Below, piece after piece: positions 41,094 through 48,927 of a stretch of DNA of 64,000 nucleotides. The DNA comes from Bacillota bacterium. GTDB taxonomy: Bacteria > Bacillota > Bacilli > Paenibacillales > NBRC-103111. Numbering within the stretch: the stretch's first letter is position 1; each line of letters begins with the position of its first letter. The notes below the pieces were generated by a model. The model had not been told where the DNA came from. It did no database searches and saw only the letters and a program-made list of their open reading frames with translations. The stretch is from assembly GCA_023388055.1 (NCBI GenBank), contig JAEWGW010000016.1:248001-312000 (forward strand). The letters are read 5' to 3'. The position numbers and the translations under genes were made by a program.

Positions 41094-41663
41094 TTGAACA
41101 GAAGAATATGTATACTGCTGGGAGTTGCCGTTTCTTTATCGCTGATGGCCACAGGCTGCGGAGCCAAGGAGAAAAATGCCGCTTCCACCCCATCAGCAAC
41201 AGGTACACCGGCCGTTTCAGGGGCACCCTCCCAGTCCGCCGCTCCCGCAACACCTTCTCCCGTACAGGAGAAGGAGGCGGCCATCAAGGCATATTTCGGC
41301 CAAGCCAACGGCGATAATACCGATTTGGTGGAAAAACAGGTCAAAATTAAATTTGACAAGGATGAGAACAAGTATCTGGCAGCGCTGAACGCCCTGAAGA
41401 AAAGCCCGTCTGCCGATGCGGTATCCTTGTGTCCCCAAACTACCTTTTTGTCCGCCAAACTGGATGCCGGCAAGCTGTCCGTCAATTTGAATCTGCCCGA
41501 TGAGGACAGGCTGGGCTCCGCCGGAGAAGGACTTTTGCTGGATGCGTTCCGCAAAACCCTGTTCCAATTCAACGAAGTGGAAACCTTCGAGATCCTGGTG
41601 AACGGCAAAAAAACGGAATCCCTGATGGGCCATTTTGAGCTTCCCGAATGGTTTAAGCGTTAA
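41094..41663 (+). CDS. GerMN-domain lipoprotein
   Basis: 189 aa. Signal with lipobox (ATGC, Cys about residue 20), Ala/Pro/Ser/Thr linker to residue 55, then one GerMN domain (about 60-185: KAYFGQANGDNTDLVEKQ, LPDEDRLGSAGEGLLLDAFRKTLFQFNEVETF). B. subtilis GerM has two such domains and acts in germination and sporulation; this one has a single domain. Start is TTG at 41094 after AAGGAGGG, 14 bases after the amidase stop, so the two share a transcript. Confidence 0.88.
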   Translation: MNRRICILLGVAVSLSLMATGCGAKEKNAASTPSATGTPAVSGAPSQSAAPATPSPVQEKEAAIKAYFGQANGDNTDLVEKQVKIKFDKDENKYLAALNALKKSPSADAVSLCPQTTFLSAKLDAGKLSVNLNLPDEDRLGSAGEGLLLDAFRKTLFQFNEVETFEILVNGKKTESLMGHFELPEWFKR

Positions 41664-41698
41664 TCTTTGGACAGACAGATAGAGAGGAGAACACGACT

Positions 41699-44419
41699 TT
41701 GAAAAAAAGAGCGACAAAAGCTGTGATCGTCTTGCTTACCGCAAGTCTGACCTTGGGTACGGCTGCAATGGCTGCCCCTACCGACACGACTGCTCCCCAG
41801 TCAACGACCCAGAATGTTTCCACGAAGCCTAACCTGAGGTTTACGGATGTGCCCGTTTCCCATTGGGCCAATAAGTACATAACCAAGCTGGCATTGCTGG
41901 GGATTGTAGACGGCAAATCAGCTGGCATCTATGATCCGGGCAGCTCCGTAACCCAGGAGGAAGTGGTGACCATGCTGGTCCGGATGCTGGGACTGGAGAA
42001 AGCGGCCGGTGAGCTGCCCGCCTTTGCCTCCGATCTGCAGGTATCCGACTACGCCAAGAAATATCTGTTTATGGCCCTGGAAAAGGGGATCATCTCCTAC
42101 CCGGAGGAATCCGCTGTCTCGGGATCCGGCTGGGGTACCCGCCAGGCTTCCCGGGATTGGGTGGCCAAGCTGGTCATCCGGTCTATCGGCAAGCAGGCCG
42201 AAGCCAATGAGCTGGCAAACCAAGCAACCAAGTTCGCGGATGATGCGGACATCTCCGCATCCACAAGAGGTTTTATTAACCAAGCAGTGGCACTGAAGAT
42301 TGTGGATGGTTTGGATGACGGCACCTTCAAACCCACCAAATCCGTTACCCGCGCCGAAATGGCCACCTTCCTGAGCCGGACAAGCCCCTATATGGATTCC
42401 ACAGATATCTCCGGTCTGGGAATTGTGGAGAGCGTCACCGACAAGGCCGTTATCTTAGGCGATGACTACGGTGACCAGAAAACCTTCGGCTTTACTGCAG
42501 ATGCGGTGTTCTATGGACTGAACCAATCTGCTCCCTCTACAGCGCAGTCCCTTAAACAGGGCAATAAGCTGTTTATCGTCGTGAAGGACGGCAATGTGCT
42601 GTTTGCAGAGGTGATTGAAGAGAACGGACAGGCGGCCAATATCCTGGATGGTACGCTGGTAAATCTGGACTTCAATACCTCCCAGGTTGTGATGAAGAGC
42701 AACGGCAAGGAAATTACGGCGCAAATCCAAATTCCTTTGTCCATTGTGGATAAGGACGGCAAGGGTTTAGCCTCAATCGATTTGGTTCCGGGAACCGTGC
42801 TTACGCTGCACAGAACCGGCAGCAAGGCCAAATACACCTCCATTACCGTGAAGCATATCCCGTTGAACAAAACAGCCGAAGGGGTCATCCAATCTGTCAA
42901 TCTGACAGACAAGAAGATTACCGTCCGTGAAACCGACGGCTCCACGGCAACCTATCCCATGGCCACTGCCGTAACGTATTATGCGGGTGCTGCAGGCGGG
43001 GATATCTCGGCCATTAAAGCCAAGGACAAAATTTCCTTCGTGATCAATACGGATGTGCTGACGGAAATGACTATGCTGGAGGCCTATGAGCCGCCCAGCG
43101 ACAAGGGCCGGATTACGGATATCAAGGAAGACAAGAACTACAAGTACATTACCATCTTTAGTACCGCTAAAGGCAAACCTGCACTTTATACCTTTGATAA
43201 CAACTTGAAGGTTACTATTCCCGGGATGGAGTTTACTACCTTCAGAGATCTGGAAATTGATGACGAAGTGAAGCTTATTCTGGATGATAGCAATAATGTA
43301 ATCGAGGCCATCGCCACTAGCCGCGCATTGCAAACGGAATTTATGAATACGGTGTTTAGTTATGATGCCAAAGGCAGGGTTCTTATCGTGACGAATCAGG
43401 CCGGCAAAAAAGAATTGTACGAGCTGTCGGACACGACCGTGTTTGAGTTGTACGGCACCACCACGACCTTCACTTTGGGAACCTCCAACCTGACCGAAGG
43501 CAGAAAAATCGATATTACGGCATCTTCGGAAAAGAAAGTGAAGAAAATCAGCATTGTGTACAACTACCAAGGCACAATTGCACAGGTATCTCCGCTTTCG
43601 AGAACCATTACGCTGAAGATCGGCGAACAGTTCTTGACCCTGAATTTAGGAATGGCTGTAGGAATTGTGATCCCCAATAAGTCCACCCCTGCCATTACTG
43701 ACTTGATCGTCGGTGAACCTGCGACCATCATGCTGGATTCTACCGGCACCAATATCAGCATGGTAGAGGTGTCCCGCACGTTCCTGGTTTATCTGGCCAA
43801 CAAAAGCGGCAGCAACCGTCAGCTGACTCTCCGGGACCCGTTGAACGGCTCTACGACGCTGACCCTGCCTTATTCAACCAAGATCTACAATATGAACGGC
43901 CAGGAAATCACCATCGACTCCATGTCCAATGAGGATCCGTATATCATGCACTACAAAGGCACCACCATTGAGAAGGTGCAGGCGGCTCAAGTCTCCAGAG
44001 GCAATGTTCAGGCCGTGGACGCGGCGGGCGGCAAGCTTACCATATCGGAGGCGGGCTCTGCGGGCAAAACGCTGGAGGTGGGCAAAACGGCCATTGTGAA
44101 GCGTACAAGCTTATCCGACACCACTCTGGCAGACCTGAAGGCCGGCGACCGTGTGGAGGCCGTGAAGGGGCAGGATGGCGTGTACACCATTTATACCGCC
44201 AACTCCCTGGTCCGCAAAACAGACTATTATGATACCGCAACAAACAATCTGTATGTGCTCCGGGAAAGCCTGGGCGAATCACGGAATTATCCATTCCATA
44301 CCAAGGCATATGTCCATCAGGGCTCCATTTCCTATTCGCCGGCAAGCATTCCTTCAGGCAAAACCGTAACCCTGTACCTGATTAACGGTAAAATCGTGGA
44401 AGTGGATATTCAGTCCTAA
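41699..44419 (+). CDS. Secreted S-layer homology (SLH) domain protein
   Basis: 906 aa. Signal peptide (1-27, ending AAMAA), then three SLH modules (about 45-95 RFTDVPVSHWANKYI, 105-165, and 175-235 FADDADISASTRGFINQAV...TRAEMATFLS) that bind secondary cell-wall polymer. The remaining 650 residues are repeats of small beta-rich units (recurring VTDKAVILGDD, VNLTDKKITVRETDG, VQAVDAAGGKLTISE) with no catalytic motif I recognise. Start is TTG at 41699 after GAGAGGAG. Probably a cell-surface structural protein; it follows the amidase and GerMN genes in the same direction. Confidence 0.9.
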   Translation: MKKRATKAVIVLLTASLTLGTAAMAAPTDTTAPQSTTQNVSTKPNLRFTDVPVSHWANKYITKLALLGIVDGKSAGIYDPGSSVTQEEVVTMLVRMLGLEKAAGELPAFASDLQVSDYAKKYLFMALEKGIISYPEESAVSGSGWGTRQASRDWVAKLVIRSIGKQAEANELANQATKFADDADISASTRGFINQAVALKIVDGLDDGTFKPTKSVTRAEMATFLSRTSPYMDSTDISGLGIVESVTDKAVILGDDYGDQKTFGFTADAVFYGLNQSAPSTAQSLKQGNKLFIVVKDGNVLFAEVIEENGQAANILDGTLVNLDFNTSQVVMKSNGKEITAQIQIPLSIVDKDGKGLASIDLVPGTVLTLHRTGSKAKYTSITVKHIPLNKTAEGVIQSVNLTDKKITVRETDGSTATYPMATAVTYYAGAAGGDISAIKAKDKISFVINTDVLTEMTMLEAYEPPSDKGRITDIKEDKNYKYITIFSTAKGKPALYTFDNNLKVTIPGMEFTTFRDLEIDDEVKLILDDSNNVIEAIATSRALQTEFMNTVFSYDAKGRVLIVTNQAGKKELYELSDTTVFELYGTTTTFTLGTSNLTEGRKIDITASSEKKVKKISIVYNYQGTIAQVSPLSRTITLKIGEQFLTLNLGMAVGIVIPNKSTPAITDLIVGEPATIMLDSTGTNISMVEVSRTFLVYLANKSGSNRQLTLRDPLNGSTTLTLPYSTKIYNMNGQEITIDSMSNEDPYIMHYKGTTIEKVQAAQVSRGNVQAVDAAGGKLTISEAGSAGKTLEVGKTAIVKRTSLSDTTLADLKAGDRVEAVKGQDGVYTIYTANSLVRKTDYYDTATNNLYVLRESLGESRNYPFHTKAYVHQGSISYSPASIPSGKTVTLYLINGKIVEVDIQS

Positions 44420-44457
44420 TCCGGTTTTTGAATATGTTCAGATTCATGCACTGTGAG

Positions 44458-44498
44458 CCGTCAAGCACGCGGGATTCCGCAAGCTTGACGGTTTTTTT
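44458..44498 (+). terminator. Terminator after the SLH protein gene
   Basis: CCGTCAAGC / GCTTGACGG 9-bp stem, then TTTTTTT. Confidence 0.92.
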
Positions 44499-44692
44499 CA
44501 AGGACGAAAACCGCCAAAAGACGACTTTTCACGTTAAATCTTGCCATTGTTCCGAAAATATTCGATTTTCTTTGAACTATAGCATTGATTTACCATTGGT
44601 TTTTCGTTAAACTTTGGTTTATCTAAAATAATTCTTGACGTTCTGCAGGCACCAAGGTAGGTACGGCAATCATCGGAGGTGAAGACCGCCGT

Positions 44693-45388
44693 ATGAACAA
44701 AAAGCAGTTGCGTCATATCCTGGATACCATTGCCGAGATGTTTCCGGATGCCCATTGTGAGCTGAATCACTCGAATCCCTTCGAGTTGACCATTGCCGTA
44801 TTGCTCTCCGCCCAATGTACGGACGAGACGGTGAATAAAGTGACCGCAACCCTTTTTCAGAAGTACCGCACTCCCGAGGATTATATTGCTGTCCCCATCA
44901 CTGAGCTGGAGGAGGACATCAGACGCATCGGCCTGTTCCGGAACAAAGCGAAGAATATCCAGAGCTTGTGCCGGATCCTGCTGGAGAATTATCATGGACA
45001 AATTCCGGAGGCGCATGAGGATCTTGTGAAGCTTCCCGGGGTAGGCCGCAAAACGGCTAATGTTGTGGTATCCAATGCCTTCGGCGTACCAGCCATAGCT
45101 GTGGATACGCATGTGGAGCGTGTATCTAAACGTCTCGGCATCGCTAAGGAGACCGATTCGGTCCTGGAGGTGGAGAAACGCCTGATGGCGGGAGTTCCCC
45201 GGGATGAATGGACCCTGACGCATCACCGGCTGATTTTTTTCGGCCGTTACCATTGCAAGGCGCAGAATCCTGCCTGCGGCATATGTCCGCTGCTGGATGT
45301 CTGCAAAGAAGGCAAGAAACGTATGAAAACCGGCGGAAACAGGAAATCTAAGGAAAGCAGTACCGGTTCTTCCACTGTATTGACTTGA
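44693..45388 (+). CDS. nth: Endonuclease III (Nth)
   Basis: 231 aa DNA glycosylase/AP lyase for oxidised pyrimidines. Helix-hairpin-helix with catalytic Lys in LPGVGRKTANVV (about 113-124), catalytic Asp in AVDTHVERVSKRLG, and the C-terminal [4Fe-4S] loop C-x6-C-x2-C-x5-C (CKAQNPACGICPLLDVC, about 190-206). The last 20 residues are a Lys/Ser-rich tail not usual for the family. Ribosome site GGAGGTGA. In B. subtilis it follows dnaD; here it is in another unit. The 272-base gap upstream is AT-rich, with a TTGACG but no good -10. Confidence 0.95.
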   Translation: MNKKQLRHILDTIAEMFPDAHCELNHSNPFELTIAVLLSAQCTDETVNKVTATLFQKYRTPEDYIAVPITELEEDIRRIGLFRNKAKNIQSLCRILLENYHGQIPEAHEDLVKLPGVGRKTANVVVSNAFGVPAIAVDTHVERVSKRLGIAKETDSVLEVEKRLMAGVPRDEWTLTHHRLIFFGRYHCKAQNPACGICPLLDVCKEGKKRMKTGGNRKSKESSTGSSTVLT

Positions 45389-45410
45389 ACATTCAAAGGA
45401 TGGGATTACA

Positions 45411-45683
45411 TTGAAGTGCATCGCCGTATACACGAAGAATTTTGAGCTTTTCTCCGATATCTATGAAGAAGTGCTGAACATTCCCTTTAAGGATAATGAA
45501 GAGCGCGTCATCGAAGGCGTCACCGTCAGTGAAGCCGGAGAAGTACCGGAGCATTATATTGAGCGCATGAAGGCCAAGCCCGACGTGGTTGTGATGAAGG
45601 TTAAGTCCAAGGATATTACGATTCTGCAGCACGGTGACGTGTTCGAAATCTTTATCCCCGCCAAGGAAAATGTCGTTCACTAG
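45411..45683 (+). CDS. Small conserved-looking protein, unknown
   Basis: 90 aa acidic soluble protein (MKCIAVYTKNFELFSDIYEE, then IERMKAKPDVVVMKVKSKDITILQHGDVFEIFI). No signal or membrane span; compact alpha/beta pattern. Start is TTG at 45411 after GGATGGGA, 23 bases after nth, probably on the same transcript. Good codon structure and a terminator directly after the stop support a real gene. I do not recognise the family. Confidence 0.75.
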   Translation: MKCIAVYTKNFELFSDIYEEVLNIPFKDNEERVIEGVTVSEAGEVPEHYIERMKAKPDVVVMKVKSKDITILQHGDVFEIFIPAKENVVH

Positions 45684-45710
45684 AAGCCGTTTGTACGGCT
45701 TCTTTTTTTT
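45682..45710 (+). terminator. Terminator after nth and the small protein
   Basis: AGAAGCCGT TTGT ACGGCTTCT plus eight T, beginning within the stop codon. Confidence 0.93.
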
Positions 45711-45844
45711 GGCCCAAACCGGAGCAGCCGCCGTGGAAATGACCCATGCAGAATTTTCAGTATTTGCAAATTGCAGCAGGAACACTTACTCTTACTTTAT
45801 CCGATGTAATTAGACAAGCAGTCGGGAAATGGGGGACTTCTGAC

Positions 45845-46729
45845 ATGAGCAATACCCGTGTGCTCTGGCGGATTGCCGGGACAGCCGGACTTATAACTAC
45901 CCTAGTGCTGGCGGCAGGTCTGGTATATGGCATCAAAACTGTACTGTACCCCCGGGGTGAAACGCCGGAATCTGCTGCAGGACCGTCCACACCAGCACCA
46001 GACCGTCAGGATAAGCTGCAAATTCTGGCGTTGGGGGATTCGCTTACCCGTGGAGTAGGGGATGACGATGCCGAAGGGTACGTGGGCAAGGTAAAGAAGC
46101 AGTTGGAGGAGAAAACCGGCAAACCAGTGTATGTGTGGAATTACGCGGTCAGCGGAGCTACCACAACGGATATGCTGGCGGACATCGCCAAACCCACCGC
46201 CCAGGATTATATCGCCCAAGCGGACATTATTCTGTTTACCATTGGCGGTAATGACCTTAACCGGATCGCGACCCGGGTTGTGGGCTTGGACGGAGCCTCC
46301 CCACCTGCACCTGCCGCATCATCTGCGGCCAACGCCACTTCACAGCCGGGCAACAGCTCCCTTCCGGGGGATATATCCTTCGATTATGCCGCGTTGGCTA
46401 AAGAATTCCCTGATTCCATAAGCCGGCTGGAGACGATTATCGACAAGCTGGCAGCAGCCAATCCAAAAGCGCAAATTGTATACGTGGGCTTATATCATCC
46501 CTTCTCCGAATTTGATCCGGAGCGCCAGGCTGCCGAATGGATCGGCCGCTGGAACAATGCCGCTTTTGTGGCTGCCAACCGGCATTCCAATGTCACTGTT
46601 GTGCCGACCTATGATCTGTTTCAGAATTTTGGCCGGTCCATGCTTTATACGGATCTGTTTCATCCCAATACTGCCGCCTACGCCGAAATGGCCGTACGTG
46701 TGGCGCAGGTCATCCGGACAGGAGGCTGA
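45845..46729 (+). CDS. Membrane-anchored SGNH/GDSL-family hydrolase
   Basis: 294 aa. N-terminal anchor (about 8-32, IAGTAGLITTLVLAAGLVYGI), then an SGNH hydrolase domain: block I LALGDSLTRGVGD (catalytic Ser), block II Gly in YAVSGAT, block III GGND, block V DLFHPN with the catalytic His. An Ala/Pro/Ser-rich insert lies before the second half. Start 45845 after GGGGGA; an upstream in-frame ATG at 45746 is less likely. Substrate not predictable (acyl esters of cell-wall polymers are common in the family). It is followed by an ABC transporter. Confidence 0.88.
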   Translation: MSNTRVLWRIAGTAGLITTLVLAAGLVYGIKTVLYPRGETPESAAGPSTPAPDRQDKLQILALGDSLTRGVGDDDAEGYVGKVKKQLEEKTGKPVYVWNYAVSGATTTDMLADIAKPTAQDYIAQADIILFTIGGNDLNRIATRVVGLDGASPPAPAASSAANATSQPGNSSLPGDISFDYAALAKEFPDSISRLETIIDKLAAANPKAQIVYVGLYHPFSEFDPERQAAEWIGRWNNAAFVAANRHSNVTVVPTYDLFQNFGRSMLYTDLFHPNTAAYAEMAVRVAQVIRTGG

Positions 46730-46734
46730 GGCTT

Positions 46735-47694
46735 GTGGTTACCAGAGAAGCGGTGCTATCCGTCCGAAATTTGAAGAAAAAAATCCGCAATAAGTGGATT
46801 ATCAAGGGCGTCAGCTTTGATGTAGGTGCGGGAGAGGTGTTCGGGTTTCTCGGTCCCAACGGAGCCGGCAAAACCACCACCATCCGGATGCTGGTGAATC
46901 TGATCCGTCCCACTGAGGGGAGCATCGAAATCTGTGGGATTCCGCTGCAGAACAAACCCTTTGAGGCGCTGCGCCAGATTGGCTGCATTGTGGAGAATCC
47001 GGAGCTGTACCCTTATTTGACGGGATGGGAGAACCTGGAGCATTTTGCCCGGATGATCCCCGGCGTTACGGAAGCGCGAATCCGCGAGGTGGTGGCTATC
47101 GTAGGGATGGAGCAGCGGATCGGGGATAAGGTCAAAACATATTCCCTCGGCATGCGCCAGCGTCTGGGCATTGCCCAGGCCTTGCTGGGTTCCCCGAAGC
47201 TGCTGATTTTGGACGAACCCACCAACGGCTTGGACCCTCAGGGCATCAAGGAGATGCGGGAGTTTATCCGCAGGCTGGCTCAAGACGGGTTAAGTGTATT
47301 CGTATCCAGTCATCTGCTTGCCGAAATCCAGCTGATGTGCGACCGGGTGGCGATTATTAGCCACGGCCAGGTGATTGCCGTCGGCGAGGTGAAGGATTTG
47401 ATCGAGAAAAATATCAGCACCGTCATGTGGCATGCCGCACCACGGGAGAATGCCTTGCGGGTGATAGAGGGGTTCGCTGACGTACACCTGACAGAGGAAG
47501 GGGATCTGCTCCAGACGGAGCTGCAGGGGACGGGAGCGGAGAAGGGCATCCGTACAGAAATGAATACTGCCGATATCCCGGTTGTATCCCGGGCGATTCA
47601 GGATCATGGGGTATCCCTGTATGAGGTATCCATCAAACATCCGACGCTGGAGGAGCTGTTCCTGCGTCTGACGGAGGGTGAGCGCATTGAGTAG
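46735..47694 (+). CDS. ABC transporter ATP-binding protein
   Basis: 319 aa ATPase of the ABC-2 exporter type. Walker A GPNGAGKTT (about 39-47), signature YSLGMRQRLGIAQALLG, Walker B LLILDEPTNGLDP, switch His in VSSHLL. The C-terminal 80 residues are the extension seen in BcrA/NatA-like ATPases. Start GTG 46735 after AGGAGG. The permease gene overlaps its end. Substrate unknown; drug, lantibiotic or sodium export are family examples. Confidence 0.92.
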   Translation: MVTREAVLSVRNLKKKIRNKWIIKGVSFDVGAGEVFGFLGPNGAGKTTTIRMLVNLIRPTEGSIEICGIPLQNKPFEALRQIGCIVENPELYPYLTGWENLEHFARMIPGVTEARIREVVAIVGMEQRIGDKVKTYSLGMRQRLGIAQALLGSPKLLILDEPTNGLDPQGIKEMREFIRRLAQDGLSVFVSSHLLAEIQLMCDRVAIISHGQVIAVGEVKDLIEKNISTVMWHAAPRENALRVIEGFADVHLTEEGDLLQTELQGTGAEKGIRTEMNTADIPVVSRAIQDHGVSLYEVSIKHPTLEELFLRLTEGERIE

Positions 47695-48679
47695 CCTATA
47701 TCCCCTGATTCAGAATGAGACGATCAAGCTGATCAAAAAACGCCGTCTTTTGGTGGTTGTCCTGATCCTGCTGGTACTGATCCCCATGTTCACTTACGCC
47801 CAGTACCGGGTGTCGGCGGAGCGGGAGAAGCAGTTCGGCACCAGCAACTGGAGGATTGAGGCGGAGCAGCGGCTGAAGGATATGACCAACCGCATGACCA
47901 GTCCGCGGATTTCGGAGGATTGGAAGAAGGTTATGCGGGTGGAGATGACCCGGATTGAATATGCCCTGGAGAAAAATGTGAATCCCAGCACGCCCAACGG
48001 AGTAACCTTTACCCGGGAGTTTATGAAGAATGCGCTGTCCCTGTTCGTCCCCCTGCTGATAGCGGTGGTGGGTGCGGATTTGGTCTCCTCGGAGCATTCC
48101 TCCGGTACCATCAAGCTGCTGCTGACCCGGCCCGTTGCCCGATGGAAGGTGTTGACAAGCAAGCTGATAGCGCTTATTATGTTTGTCTCCCTGATTACCT
48201 TCTTAATCGGGCTGGTAAGCTATGTGGTGTCAGGAGCGGTGTTCGGCTTTCACGGTTGGGGAGAGCCTGTACTGGTGGGTTACCGTGTAGTGGGCGAAGA
48301 GCTGTCTACGGCTGATGTTTACACAGTCGCCCAATGGAAATTTATCCTGATGGAATATGGGCTGGCCTGGTATCCGCTGGTGGTCGTCGCCTGCATCACG
48401 CTGATGGTATCCGTCCTGGTCCGCAGCACCGCGGCAGGCATGGGCATTATGCTGGCTACGCTGATCGCCGGGACGATTTTGTCAGAGATGGCCTCGTCGT
48501 GGACCAGCGCCAAATATCTGTTTATGCTCAACCTGAGCACGATTGATTTTCTCACGGGGGATCTGCCGTCCATCCCCGGGTTGACGCTGACTTTCTCTCT
48601 GATTGTGCTCACGGTCTGGGCAGTCGGCGCATTGGTCACCGCATACGCGGTGTTTACAAAGCGTGATGTTTTAAATTAA
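47687..48679 (+). CDS. ABC-2 type transporter permease
   Basis: 330 aa integral membrane protein: one span at the N terminus (about 20-38, LVVVLILLVLIPMFTYA), a cytoplasmic or outer region to about 115, then five further spans (LSLFVPLLIAVVGADLV, LIALIMFVSLITFLIGLVSYVV, WYPLVVVACITLMVSVLV, MGIMLATLIAGTIL, LTFSLIVLTVWAVGALVTAYAV). Start TTG 47687 is six bases after GGAGGGTG; GTG 47678 is an alternative. It overlaps the ATPase gene by 8 bases and forms the exporter with it. Confidence 0.9.
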   Translation: MSSLYPLIQNETIKLIKKRRLLVVVLILLVLIPMFTYAQYRVSAEREKQFGTSNWRIEAEQRLKDMTNRMTSPRISEDWKKVMRVEMTRIEYALEKNVNPSTPNGVTFTREFMKNALSLFVPLLIAVVGADLVSSEHSSGTIKLLLTRPVARWKVLTSKLIALIMFVSLITFLIGLVSYVVSGAVFGFHGWGEPVLVGYRVVGEELSTADVYTVAQWKFILMEYGLAWYPLVVVACITLMVSVLVRSTAAGMGIMLATLIAGTILSEMASSWTSAKYLFMLNLSTIDFLTGDLPSIPGLTLTFSLIVLTVWAVGALVTAYAVFTKRDVLN

Positions 48680-48802
48680 AATAAACTATTGTCGAAGCAA
48701 ATCAGGAAGCGGGTACGTTTTTAGAGGTGGTTTATGATGCCGATTGATAGAACAGCGGAAGATTGATTTCGCTATTACTCCCTGTCAGCGCTCAAGCGAC
48801 AA

Positions 48803-48826
48803 TTAACGGAAGCATGCTTCCGTTAA
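48803..48826 (+). promoter_or_regulatory. 24-bp perfect palindrome upstream of parE
   Basis: Perfect two-fold symmetric sequence centred on GCATGC with arms TTAACGGAAGCA, in the 248-base gap between the ABC permease and parE. It has no loop, which suits a protein-binding site better than an RNA hairpin. Confidence 0.6.
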
Positions 48827-48828
48827 CC

Positions 48829-48862
48829 GCCCCAGGCAGGCTTGTTGGCAATCGCCTGGGGC
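48829..48862 (+). other. Strong hairpin in the parE leader
   Basis: GCCCCAGGC / GCCTGGGGC, 9-bp GC-rich stem with a 16-base loop, immediately after the palindrome. No T-run follows. Confidence 0.7.
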
Positions 48863-48927
48863 AGCGCATAATCACATGTTGGCAGATAATTGGTTATTGA
48901 CTTAAGAAACGAAGGTGAGGCACGCCA

